A DNA stretch of 33,977 bases from Microcaldota archaeon (GTDB lineage: Archaea > Micrarchaeota > Micrarchaeia > Micrarchaeales > CABMGC01). The position numbers were made by a program, and so were the translations under genes. The stretch spans positions 1-33,977 of the forward strand of contig DAHXKV010000025.1 of assembly GCA_027366155.1 (NCBI GenBank), read 5' to 3'. Shown piece after piece: positions 7,943-16,884 of the stretch (positions within the stretch are counted from its first letter, which is position 1; each line of letters opens with the position of its first letter). The notes beneath the pieces were generated by a model, which saw only the letters and a program-made list of their open reading frames with translations, was not told the DNA's origin and did no database searches.

Positions 7943-8734
7943 ATGGAAAAGAAGTATTTGTATGGAGTGGCCCTCGTAGTGATTGCGGCTGCAGTTCTGC
8001 TGCTTGTGCTGGGCACGTTTCTCGTGCCAACAGCCTCATCCCAAGGCCTGCCTGCATATGACAACCTAAAGGTCCCACAGAGCATACTTTCGGAATTCTC
8101 GATATCTGATTCCATAAGCAACCAAATAGGAATCGGGCTCGCAAGCAGGAATGTAAAGTCAATAAATGGCAATCCCACTTACGTTGGCGGCAAGCCAGAG
8201 GTACTTTACATAGGTGCAGAATATTGCCCATTCTGCGCAGCTGAAAGATGGGGCATGATAATTGCGCTCATGCGATTCGGGAACTTTTCAAACCTGCATT
8301 TCATGACCTCTAGCAAGACAGACTACGCACCCAGCACGCCCACGTTCACGTTCTACAATTCGAGCTACTACAGCCCCTACATCTCCTTCGTTTCGGTAGA
8401 GCAGACGACAAACAACATGACCCCGCTGCAGCAGCCCAACGCCTCAGAGGCTGCAGTCTTTGGGCAGAATGATCCCAGCGGCGGCATACCATTCATATTC
8501 TTCGCGAACAAGACAGTCATGCTGGACGCGAATTACGACCCGAAGAGCGTGCTTGGCGGAAGGAACTGGACAGAGATAGCACAGCAGCTCTCAAACGCAT
8601 CTTCGTTGCAGGCCCAGTCAATAGTCGGCACTGCAGACCTGATAACTGCGCAGATATGCCAGATCGACAATAACTCGCCTTCAGACGTCTGCTCCCAGCC
8701 TTACGTGAAAGCAGTAATTTCCGAGGCAGGTTAG
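7943..8734 (+). CDS. DUF929-family thioredoxin-like secreted/membrane protein
   Basis: N-terminal [35 protein letters not shown] with CxxC, characteristic of DUF929. Confidence 0.85.
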   Translation: MEKKYLYGVALVVIAAAVLLLVLGTFLVPTASSQGLPAYDNLKVPQSILSEFSISDSISNQIGIGLASRNVKSINGNPTYVGGKPEVLYIGAEYCPFCAAERWGMIIALMRFGNFSNLHFMTSSKTDYAPSTPTFTFYNSSYYSPYISFVSVEQTTNNMTPLQQPNASEAAVFGQNDPSGGIPFIFFANKTVMLDANYDPKSVLGGRNWTEIAQQLSNASSLQAQSIVGTADLITAQICQIDNNSPSDVCSQPYVKAVISEAG

Positions 8735-8736
8735 GT

Positions 8737-9153
8737 ATGAGAGTCGGCAGGCGTGAGCTCCAGATAGTGCTTGCCCTCGCGGGGCTCGCAGTGGCGTTGT
8801 ACCTTACGCTCTACCACTATGAGGGCGTACCGCTGGCATGCTCTACCAATGGCATAATAAACTGCAGCAGCGTGCTTAACAGCAAGTATGCATATGTCTT
8901 TGGAGTGCCTATTGCAGTTTATGGAGTCATATTCTTCGTGGTCGAGCTCGGGCTTCTTGCCTTTGGAAATGCGGACGCGCTCCTGCTCTGGGCGATAGCA
9001 GGCCTGGGTTCGGTCTTCTTTTTTATTTACATAGAGTATTTGGTGGGACACATATGCGAGTGGTGCACAAGCGTTCACGGGATAGTCCTCGTGCTGTTCA
9101 TAATATCGCTGTATGAGGTTGCGCGCGGCAGCAAAAAAGACGCAATGCATTAG
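8737..9153 (+). CDS. Vitamin K epoxide reductase (VKOR) family protein
   Basis: Multi-TM; INCSSVLNSKYAYVFGVPIAVYG and CEWCTSVHGIVL, the two VKOR cysteine motifs. Starts 3 nt after the DUF929 gene. Confidence 0.9.
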   Translation: MRVGRRELQIVLALAGLAVALYLTLYHYEGVPLACSTNGIINCSSVLNSKYAYVFGVPIAVYGVIFFVVELGLLAFGNADALLLWAIAGLGSVFFFIYIEYLVGHICEWCTSVHGIVLVLFIISLYEVARGSKKDAMH

Positions 9154-10215
9154 TCAGACATTTCCGCCGCTTATTACTGCGACTGCCCTGTCCTTCGCAC
9201 TCAGACCCAATTTCCTGCATGCAACAATGCTGGCTACGCCTGCAAGCTCGGCATGCAGCCCGTACTCTTTCAGAAACGATTCCTGCTCCCTTCTCATCTC
9301 ATTGTCTGTGACGGCGACGGCCTTTCCGCGTGTTTCCAGCAGGGCTTCGAGCCCCTGAACCCCAAAAGTAGGATATCCGACGGCTATCGCATCGGCTGCA
9401 GTATTCGGCTTCTGATACGTTACGTCTGAACCGGAGACGAATGCCCTGTAAAGCGGAGAGCAGCCGGATGCCTGCACTGCAATTAGTTTCGGCAATCTTT
9501 TTATCCTGCCTGAAGATTTCATCTCCTGCAGGCCCTTGAAGATTCCGCTCAGAAGTGTCGAATTTCCGACGGGCACTATTATGTGTGAAACTGACTCTAG
9601 CTGGTCTATTATTTCGTAGGCCATGCTCTTCTGGCCCTCCTTTCTGTACCCGTAGTCTCCGGTGAGGAAGGCGCCATTCCTCTTCGAATATGCATAGGCC
9701 TGCTCGAGGGCCTTGTTGAAATCGCCCTTCACCCTTACTATTCTTGCGTCATGTGTGTCGCGTATGTACCGCAGCTTGTCAGGGTTGGGCGTGCCTCCGA
9801 TGAATACCGTCGAGGCAATGCCCGCAAGCTCTGCATAGTATGAAAGGGAGAAGGCCATGTTTCCAGTAGAGGCACAGGCTATCTGATTGTAGCCGTACTC
9901 GGCCGCCTTGCTAATTTCTATGACAGAGCCCCTGTCCTTGAATGACCTTGTCGGGTTCTCTATCTCAAGCTTGAGAAAAAGCCCTGGATCAGTTTTGGAT
10001 TCGATTAGTTTTGTGCCGCCTGCGAGCCATCTCTTGTAGCGTCCTCTGGGGAGTGCTGACAGGTATTGCCATAGCGAGGTTGGACTGGCTTTCTTTATCC
10101 TGAACGTCTTTTTGTAGTTTATTTCCAGGTTGCTGCCGCACCGTGCGCATGTCTGGGAGGCATAAGTGCTGGCATATGTGGCTGCGCAGGAGAGGCATTC
10201 TAGCGAATATTCCAT
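9154..10215 (-). CDS. thrC: Threonine synthase
   Basis: N-terminal Zn-ribbon-like Cys; PLP motif NPTRSFKDRGS; ACASTGNMAFSLSYYAELAG. Confidence 0.88.
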   Translation of the reverse strand: MEYSLECLSCAATYASTYASQTCARCGSNLEINYKKTFRIKKASPTSLWQYLSALPRGRYKRWLAGGTKLIESKTDPGLFLKLEIENPTRSFKDRGSVIEISKAAEYGYNQIACASTGNMAFSLSYYAELAGIASTVFIGGTPNPDKLRYIRDTHDARIVRVKGDFNKALEQAYAYSKRNGAFLTGDYGYRKEGQKSMAYEIIDQLESVSHIIVPVGNSTLLSGIFKGLQEMKSSGRIKRLPKLIAVQASGCSPLYRAFVSGSDVTYQKPNTAADAIAVGYPTFGVQGLEALLETRGKAVAVTDNEMRREQESFLKEYGLHAELAGVASIVACRKLGLSAKDRAVAVISGGNV

Positions 10216-10269
10216 TGATAATTGATGGGAACAAGGATTTTTATTACTTGGTTCGGAGGAACGCGAGCG

Positions 10270-10285
10270 GAGGCATGCATGCCTC
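10270..10285. repeat. 16-bp perfect palindrome downstream of tRNA-Phe
   Basis: GAGGCATGCATGCCTC, extendable to 22 nt with one non-complementary pair. Confidence 0.6.
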
Positions 10286-10295
10286 TGCTTTCAGA

Positions 10296-10369
10296 TGCCG
10301 CAGGCAGTATTTGAAACTGCGACATTCCGCTCTTCAGGCGGACGCTCTCCCGGACTGAGCTACTGCGGC
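10296..10369 (-). tRNA. tRNA-Phe (GAA), intronless
   Basis: Minus strand: GCCGCAG TA GCTCAGTCCGGGAGAGC G TCCGC-CTGAAGA-GCGGA ATGTC GCAGT-TTCAAAT-ACTGC CTGCGGC A. All stems pair; anticodon GAA. TATA-like CTTATAACC upstream near 10400. Confidence 0.95.
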
Positions 10370-10428
10370 ATTTATCCTTGAATGTATGTAAAGATACGGT
10401 TATAAGCAACTTCTCCAGAGTTCAGGAA

Positions 10429-11133
10429 TTAGACTCCATGGAACCAGAATCCCTTCTCGCCTTTCTTCTTCTTGCCGAAGAGCTTTTCCCTTATTGAGGG
10501 ATTCCTGTGCTTCGCGGAGACCTTGTCCGAGAGTATCTCGCTGTGCTCCGCTGCGTAGCTGTCCTGCCATTCCTTGAACTTTTTCTGCGATTCCTCCTTG
10601 CCCTTCTCCGTATCGCTGTTGTACTTATCGCGCATCCTCTTCCATTCGGATATCGTGTAGCCGTATGGAGGCCTCTCGCGTATAGAGGGAGGATTAAACT
10701 GGTAGCTATACATCTCCTTCAGGTAGTCGAAATCTTTTTCAGAGAAGTGCGTTGGATCTATCCTCACCCCTTCTTTGGAGAGGAATGAGACCAGCTCCTC
10801 CCTGGATATCTTTGGCTTGTTGTTCTTCGCTTCTGTAGGATTGTAGACGATAGTTATCTTCTGCTTGACGAATTCGACTTTTGCCCTGAGCACCGGCTCC
10901 TGCAGCATGAGGCGGTACTGAAGCCTTGCTGCATGCTCCATGTCCATCATGCCCTCCTTCGGGACGTCTGAGAACTCTATCTCCTTTACCATGCCGTAAG
11001 GCACACGGTACTGCTTGCCGTCGATGGTAACCTGGTCGTTGTAGATTACCTGACTGCCGCTCAGCTGCTCCTCCAGTTCCTTCTGGTAGACATTCTGCTC
11101 GTTATGGTCTTCACGCCGGTCCATGCACTTCAC
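10429..11133 (-). CDS. Conserved-looking hypothetical soluble protein
   Basis: 234-aa ORF, charged, downstream of and same strand as the radical SAM gene; long K/E-rich helical C-terminus. Confidence 0.6.
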   Translation of the reverse strand: MKCMDRREDHNEQNVYQKELEEQLSGSQVIYNDQVTIDGKQYRVPYGMVKEIEFSDVPKEGMMDMEHAARLQYRLMLQEPVLRAKVEFVKQKITIVYNPTEAKNNKPKISREELVSFLSKEGVRIDPTHFSEKDFDYLKEMYSYQFNPPSIRERPPYGYTISEWKRMRDKYNSDTEKGKEESQKKFKEWQDSYAAEHSEILSDKVSAKHRNPSIREKLFGKKKKGEKGFWFHGV

Positions 11134-11162
11134 AAGCGATTATGCTTTTTGAGATGCTGCGT

Positions 11163-13226
11163 TTATCCGCAGCCTCCGGATCCACATGCACATCCATGCC
11201 CTTGCTCCTTTGAAGCGCCGTGTCTGCCACAGGCGCAGCCGCTTTCTTCCTCAGAGGCATTGTCATGGCGGCCACAGGCGCAGCCCGAACCCTCGGCAGG
11301 ATCTTCCCTGTTGGTATGGGCTGGCTTGACTGCCGCATGAGAATGGGCTGGCTTTGAGGCAGGCACTGTTTCCGTGTGGGTATGTGCATGTCCCTTTGAG
11401 CTTGCGGAGTTAACTACAACCACCTGGCGTGCCTCTATCTGCTCGCCTCTGGCTTTCGAGGCGCGTATCTTTGCGGCTTCCTCCAGGTTTACAGGAAGCT
11501 TGAAGATGTCCTTCATCTCCACGTATGCCCTCTTGTAGGACTCTGAGGCTTCTAGCGCCTTGACATCGCGCATGTACTTGTCGCTCCTGTACGTCCAGTC
11601 GTTGTGCATGTTCTGCCATTCCTTTGAAGGTATTGCATACTGCTTCTGTAGTTTGTCCCTGTAGACTTCTGGGAAGACGTTGAACGTGCAGAATGGAAGC
11701 ACCCTTCCGTCAGGCATGGAATAGTGTATGTCGCACTTCTCCACCCTCTTTATGTCGTAGGTGTACTCATCCTGGAAGTGCATCATGCCGAGGAACATCG
11801 ATTTGAGCTGGAAGGCGCCCATCGTCGCGAAGTCGTGCTTGAATATTACCGACATGAGCAGCTTCGAGAAGTTTATGGAATTTGGCTGCTTCTCCTTGTC
11901 GATGAACCTGTTCATCTGCGAGACTGCCTTCATTGCGATCAGCCTCCTGTGCAGCATCGACTTGCCAGACATTTCATTTACCGCGTTTTGAAGGTGCTCG
12001 AGCAGGCCCGGAGCATCAACAAACCTGGTAAGCGGGACGATTTTGCCATTAGGCTCCTGGAATATGTATGAGCCCGCACCGCATGCAAAGTGTATAGATA
12101 GGTCGTATTTGTACTGCCCTGTAAGCGCCTCTATGAACTTGTTTATTCCGCCCACATATGGCACCGAGAACCAGTCCTCCTTGGTTATGACACCGCCTGT
12201 CTGCTCCTCTATGAGCTTTATTGCACCAGGTATGGTTATCCTCTGCTTCTCGCGCATCCTTGAAGGCATCCTGCCAACAAGGGAGACAGGCTGGAAGTTT
12301 ACCGCCTTTATTACATCGTTGTTGTTCAGGGCGAAGTTTATTATGTTTGACATCTCGCCGTCGTTGACCGTCCTGATGAGCGTTGGCACAACCACTATGC
12401 CTATCCCTGCCTTGCGGCATGCGTCAAGCGTCTTTGGGGCTTCCCAGTGGTTCTTAGGGTTCGCCCTCTTTGAGACTCCGTCGAAGCTCATGTACAGGGT
12501 GCTTACCCCGGCATGCCTTATCTTGAATGCCAGCTCAGGATTCTCACCGAGGATTATCCCTGTCGTATTGAGCTGTATCTGGTCGAATCCGGCCTGCTTT
12601 GCAAGGCTTATTATCTCGGTTATGTCGCTCCTCATCAGAGGTTCGCCGCCGGTTATCTGCAGGGCGTTGGCAGGTATCGGCTTCTGGGCCTTGAGCTCCT
12701 TGAATATTTTGAAGAGCTCGTCACGCGTTGGCTCGTATATTGGTTCGCCTTCCTTTGCATAGAAGAAGCAGTACCAGCACGAAAGGTGGCACCTGTTAGT
12801 TATTACTACATTGGCAAGCCCTGTGTGCGACTTGTGCCTCTCACATATGCCGCAGTCGAACGGGCAGTTCTCCCCCTTGTTCACGTAGTTGGGATTGTCG
12901 AAGCCCCTTCCGAAGTAATTGTAATTGCGCATTTTCATGTACATGTCATAGTCTTCCCAGTACTTCTCAACGGTCCATCCGTGCTCGGGGCAGTTCTTGC
13001 GTATCATCACGTTCTCTTCGTCCTTGTATATGGTGCCGTCTATTATCAGCTTGCATTCAGGGCAGACAGTCTTAGTCCGCTCAAGCACAGGCATCTTGCT
13101 TACTTCCTCTATTGTGCGGTGGTAAGGCGCCAGTATTGGATTTTCAGGCACGCTTGCCGGGTCAACCTGGGAGACAGCCATTTTCCCGCTAGGCATAGGA
13201 AGTCCTGTATCGTATTTGTTTTCCAT
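11163..13226 (-). CDS. Radical SAM enzyme of the COG1964 / tetraether lipid synthase (Tes)-like family with Cys/His-rich C-terminal tail
   Basis: NCPFDCGICERHKSHTGLANVVITNRCHLSCWYCFFYAKEGEPIYEPTRDELF (CxxxCxxC), LQITGGEPLMRSD, upstream CPEC...NCPEHG; tail GSGCACGRHDNASEEESGCACGRHGASKEQGHGCACGSGGCG. Confidence 0.85.
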   Translation of the reverse strand: MENKYDTGLPMPSGKMAVSQVDPASVPENPILAPYHRTIEEVSKMPVLERTKTVCPECKLIIDGTIYKDEENVMIRKNCPEHGWTVEKYWEDYDMYMKMRNYNYFGRGFDNPNYVNKGENCPFDCGICERHKSHTGLANVVITNRCHLSCWYCFFYAKEGEPIYEPTRDELFKIFKELKAQKPIPANALQITGGEPLMRSDITEIISLAKQAGFDQIQLNTTGIILGENPELAFKIRHAGVSTLYMSFDGVSKRANPKNHWEAPKTLDACRKAGIGIVVVPTLIRTVNDGEMSNIINFALNNNDVIKAVNFQPVSLVGRMPSRMREKQRITIPGAIKLIEEQTGGVITKEDWFSVPYVGGINKFIEALTGQYKYDLSIHFACGAGSYIFQEPNGKIVPLTRFVDAPGLLEHLQNAVNEMSGKSMLHRRLIAMKAVSQMNRFIDKEKQPNSINFSKLLMSVIFKHDFATMGAFQLKSMFLGMMHFQDEYTYDIKRVEKCDIHYSMPDGRVLPFCTFNVFPEVYRDKLQKQYAIPSKEWQNMHNDWTYRSDKYMRDVKALEASESYKRAYVEMKDIFKLPVNLEEAAKIRASKARGEQIEARQVVVVNSASSKGHAHTHTETVPASKPAHSHAAVKPAHTNREDPAEGSGCACGRHDNASEEESGCACGRHGASKEQGHGCACGSGGCG

Positions 13227-13392
13227 ATCACAACCGCTCTGGACAGTTATACTAAGGCAAGATATTTAAAAGTATCACTGAGTTATAACAGAGATCTGAC
13301 GAGAGATTGACGAGGCGTTTCAGGAAAAGCCTTGGGATGTGGAGACCCGATAAGAGGCGCGCTGGAATGCTAAGGAGTTTGCGCAGCCAGGC

Positions 13393-13923
13393 TTAGTTGA
13401 GCGGGGTTACATGTGCGCTGAATGTGCCCCCATAGATCTGGCTTATTGGGCTTACGCAGCCTATGTTGGTTGGCTGGGTGCATACGTATTCTGAAATTTT
13501 CAGGCTTCCCTCAGTTATCTGGTTCATGTTTATGCCTTTGTTTTCATTAATCACGCACTCTATTATGCCACCGGGAAGTACCACATCCGGGAGGCACGGC
13601 CCTTTGAAAAGGACTTCTCCAGTTATATTTACGGTTGCGATTACATTAGATACGGCATACTCCTGCGCGTTTGTCAGTATGAACGTGGCTCTCGAGGCTG
13701 CGGTGTTTGATGCTATTGCTATCTGCTTGCAGGTTATGTAGCCGGGGAAGTTGCACTGGTTTGGAACGTTTGAGTTGGGCACTATCGCGAAGACATATAT
13801 AATGGAGAGTATTATCGCCATGCTTACTAGGGCGAACCCGTAGATCGAGAAAAACTCCATCGAGGATTGGTTCTTTAGCACAGTTCTGCCTTTTGGGCTT
13901 CTTCCTTCATAGTTCTTGTGCAT
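13393..13923 (-). CDS. Archaeal type IV pilin-like protein with class III signal peptide
   Basis: KGRTVLKNQSSMEFFSIYGFALVSMAIILSIIYVFAIVPN matches the QxSxE(F) class III signal followed by a hydrophobic helix. Confidence 0.7.
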   Translation of the reverse strand: MHKNYEGRSPKGRTVLKNQSSMEFFSIYGFALVSMAIILSIIYVFAIVPNSNVPNQCNFPGYITCKQIAIASNTAASRATFILTNAQEYAVSNVIATVNITGEVLFKGPCLPDVVLPGGIIECVINENKGINMNQITEGSLKISEYVCTQPTNIGCVSPISQIYGGTFSAHVTPLN

Positions 13924-14098
13924 ATGGAGATAGAAAAGGCGTTGGTATTAATAAATATGTCCTTTTCTGCGGGTCTGCCGCGCAGATCTGGTTGACGCCT
14001 GTGGCTGCATCCCTAAAACAAAGGAAAGATTTAAATATCTAAGTGCGGCTACTAATATCGCTGGTTTTGAATAGTTTTAAAAACTTATTGGTGAATAG

Positions 14099-15202
14099 AT
14101 GGCTAAGAACGTAAAGCATGGAAAGAAGACCGATGACGAGAGAATAGTTCCAACAGAAGATCATCCAGGGAAGCCGGGCCTCGGCACAATAGACGTAATT
14201 GGCGGAGGACATGAGGTAGCCCAGGATGCAGCCATTGAGGAGATGGAGATGCCGGTGAAGAAGCCGGGAAGAGGGCTCGGATCTGCAGTGCCGCCTTCGA
14301 TAAAGAAGTGCCCGAGCTGCGGCGGATCTGACATAATATATGATAATGAAAGAGGAGAGAACGTATGCAACAACTGCGGCCTGGTCATAGAGGAGAATAT
14401 AACTGACGAAGGTCCTGAATGGAGGGCATTCGACGCTGACCAGAGGAATGCAAGAGCAAGGACTGGAGCCCCGATAAAGTACATGAAGCCGAACAAGGGG
14501 CTTGTTACAGAAATAGACATGTATAACAAGGACATACGAGGCACGAGGCTCTCCTCTAAAAGGCAGGCACAGCTGTACAGGATGAGGAAATGGCACAGAA
14601 GGGCAAGCATAGCAAGCTCGAGCGAGAGGAACTACCTTGTCGCTTTGCCTGAGCTTAACAGAGTCGCAAGTTACCTTGGGCTTCCGGACAACATAAGGGA
14701 GCAGACCGCGCTGCTGTATAGGCAGTGCGTGAAGAACAACCTGATAAGGGGAAGGCCCATAGAAACAGTGGTAAACGCGGCACTGTATGCGACATGCAGG
14801 AGCGCCGGAATGCCCAGGACACTTGACGAGATCTCGCAGATATCAAACGTTTCCAAGAAGGAAATAGGAAGGACTTACAGGATAATAGCGCACGAGCTTA
14901 ACCTGAAGATACCGCTTACCGACCCATCGAGCTATGTTCCCAGGTACGTCGCTGCGCTCAAGCTCAGCGGCGGTGCCCAGGAGAGGGCAATGGCACTGCT
15001 CAAGCAGGCTATGAAAAAGGGGCTGATAAGCGGCAGGAGCCCCACAGGAGTCTCTGCTGCTGCAGTATACATAGCCGGAGCACTTGCAGGCGAGAGGCGC
15101 ACACAGAAGGAGGTCGCTGACGTTGCAGGAGTCACAGAGGTCACGATACGGAACAGGTACAGGGAGCTCAAGCAGGAGCTTGCAATAGACGTAAACCTCT
15201 GA
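14099..15202 (+). CDS. tfb: Transcription initiation factor IIB (TFB)
   Basis: Zn ribbon CPSCGGSDIIYDNERGENVCNNCGLVIEENITDEGPEWRAF and two cyclin repeats. Confidence 0.97.
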   Translation: MAKNVKHGKKTDDERIVPTEDHPGKPGLGTIDVIGGGHEVAQDAAIEEMEMPVKKPGRGLGSAVPPSIKKCPSCGGSDIIYDNERGENVCNNCGLVIEENITDEGPEWRAFDADQRNARARTGAPIKYMKPNKGLVTEIDMYNKDIRGTRLSSKRQAQLYRMRKWHRRASIASSSERNYLVALPELNRVASYLGLPDNIREQTALLYRQCVKNNLIRGRPIETVVNAALYATCRSAGMPRTLDEISQISNVSKKEIGRTYRIIAHELNLKIPLTDPSSYVPRYVAALKLSGGAQERAMALLKQAMKKGLISGRSPTGVSAAAVYIAGALAGERRTQKEVADVAGVTEVTIRNRYRELKQELAIDVNL

Positions 15203-15212
15203 AGATGCTTAG

Positions 15213-15653
15213 ATGAGACTGGCATCCGGCTTGGCGATAGTGCTGCTGTTTCTTTCACCCGTTTTTGCAGCCCAAGCCTTCCCCGGAGCTGCAACCATAG
15301 GCAACGTGAACTACACCCGCAGCCAGGCCGCCAATATACTATCTAACACCTCAGCATACGTAAACAGGATTAATGAGAGCGGCTACATTTTTTCTTATCC
15401 GAATATGAGCAGGTCGTATGCATACCTGAATGAGGCAGCCGCAAGCCTGAACCAGTCCCCAGGAAGCTCTGTTTTTTATGCGGAGATGTCTGCAGCGTAT
15501 GCTAGGGAGACGTATGCCGAAATGGACACACAAAGGCCTTTTTACACCGGCATCGCAATTGCTATAACCTTTGCCGCCGCATCTATCCTTTATTTCCTTA
15601 TGATCCCAGTTAAAAAAGGCGGAAGCCATGGAAAATCAACCAAGAGAAAGTAA
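15213..15653 (+). CDS. Secreted/membrane hypothetical protein
   Basis: N-terminal signal, C-terminal TM and basic tail (IPVKKGGSHGKSTKRK); overlaps the next gene's start. Confidence 0.55.
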   Translation: MRLASGLAIVLLFLSPVFAAQAFPGAATIGNVNYTRSQAANILSNTSAYVNRINESGYIFSYPNMSRSYAYLNEAAASLNQSPGSSVFYAEMSAAYARETYAEMDTQRPFYTGIAIAITFAAASILYFLMIPVKKGGSHGKSTKRK

Positions 15654-16872
15654 TGGAGGGAGGGTGGAAACCATTCCGAACGTTCCGCTTAGGAACATGA
15701 ACGACCTTTCAGAGTATTACACGCCAGGAGTCGCGAGGCTATGCCTGAAGATAAAGGAGGACAGGGAGAAGGTTTTCGAGCACACGGGGAAGGGAAATAC
15801 CATAGCGATAGTCTCAGACGGCACACGCATACTTGGCCTGGGCAACATAGGGCCAGAGGCAGGGCTTCCCGTAATGGAAGGCAAGGCCATACTCTTCAAG
15901 AAATTCGGTGGAATTAATGCAGTGCCACTCTGTATAGGCACAACCGATGAAGACAAAATAGTCGAGTTCGTAAGAAACATTGCGCCGACTTTCGGCGCGG
16001 TGAACCTGGAAGATATCGAGTCTCCGAAGGCATTCAGAATCTTCGATAAACTGCAGGGCCTCAGCATACCCGTATTCCACGACGACAGGCATGGTACGGC
16101 GGTTGTAACTGTAGGCGCGCTGATTAACGCAGTGAAGCTTGTGGGGAAGGATAGAAAGGCACGCATAGTAATAAACGGCGCCGGAGTTGCTGGCATAGGG
16201 ACCGCGAGCCTTGCGCTGGCCTCGGGCTTTAGCAATGTGACCCTGGTCGACAGCAAGGGAGCGATATACGAGGGCAGGAAAGAAGACATGAATAAATTCA
16301 AGGAAGAGATTGCAGCTAAGACAAACAAGGATAATACCAGGGGAGGCATAGAGGAGGTCGCATCCGGCGCGGATGTGCTCATAGGCCTCTCAAGGAAGGG
16401 CGCTTTCCCAGATAAGATAATAGGCGGAATGGCAAATAAACCGATAGTCTTTGCACTTGCAAACCCAGAGCCAGAGATAGGCTATGAACAGGCAAAGGAT
16501 GCCGGAGCATTTATTGTCGCTACAGGGGCAAGCAATAAGCCCAACCAGGTAAACAATGTCGTAGCTTTCCCAGGGATAATGCGCGGAATACTTGATTCGA
16601 GAGCCCTGGGGATAACAGAAGGCATGCTCTCTGCGGCTGCCGAGGCGCTGGCCGCAGGCACCGGAAAAAACCTTTCAGCCGAACATATACTCCCGTATGT
16701 TTTCGACAGCAAATATGGGGAGGTTTCGGCAGGCATTGCCGTCGCAGTAGCCGGCACAGCAGTAAAGGAAGGCATAGCGCGCATGAAGCCGTCTCCTGAC
16801 GAGATCAGGAAGAACATGGAATCCCTTCTCCTCAGGTACAATAAGCTCGAGGAATTCAGGTTTGGTAGATGA
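15628..16872 (+). CDS. NAD(P)-dependent malic enzyme
   Basis: LSEYYTPGVARLCLKI, VSDGTRILGLGNIGPEAGLPVMEGKAILFKKFGGI, FHDDRHGTAVVTVGALINA, FALANPEPEI. Confidence 0.95.
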   Translation: MENQPRESNGGRVETIPNVPLRNMNDLSEYYTPGVARLCLKIKEDREKVFEHTGKGNTIAIVSDGTRILGLGNIGPEAGLPVMEGKAILFKKFGGINAVPLCIGTTDEDKIVEFVRNIAPTFGAVNLEDIESPKAFRIFDKLQGLSIPVFHDDRHGTAVVTVGALINAVKLVGKDRKARIVINGAGVAGIGTASLALASGFSNVTLVDSKGAIYEGRKEDMNKFKEEIAAKTNKDNTRGGIEEVASGADVLIGLSRKGAFPDKIIGGMANKPIVFALANPEPEIGYEQAKDAGAFIVATGASNKPNQVNNVVAFPGIMRGILDSRALGITEGMLSAAAEALAAGTGKNLSAEHILPYVFDSKYGEVSAGIAVAVAGTAVKEGIARMKPSPDEIRKNMESLLLRYNKLEEFRFGR

Positions 16873-16884
16873 TGCAGGCTTGCA

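Noticed and set aside
12513-13310. 265-aa plus-strand ORF
   Set aside because: Antisense shadow of the well-supported radical SAM gene; hydrophobic composition reflects reverse complement coding bias.
13285-13390. Possible C/D-box sRNA (two TGACGA motifs) upstream of the radical SAM gene
   Set aside because: No proper RUGAUGA C box with matched CUGA D box could be assigned.
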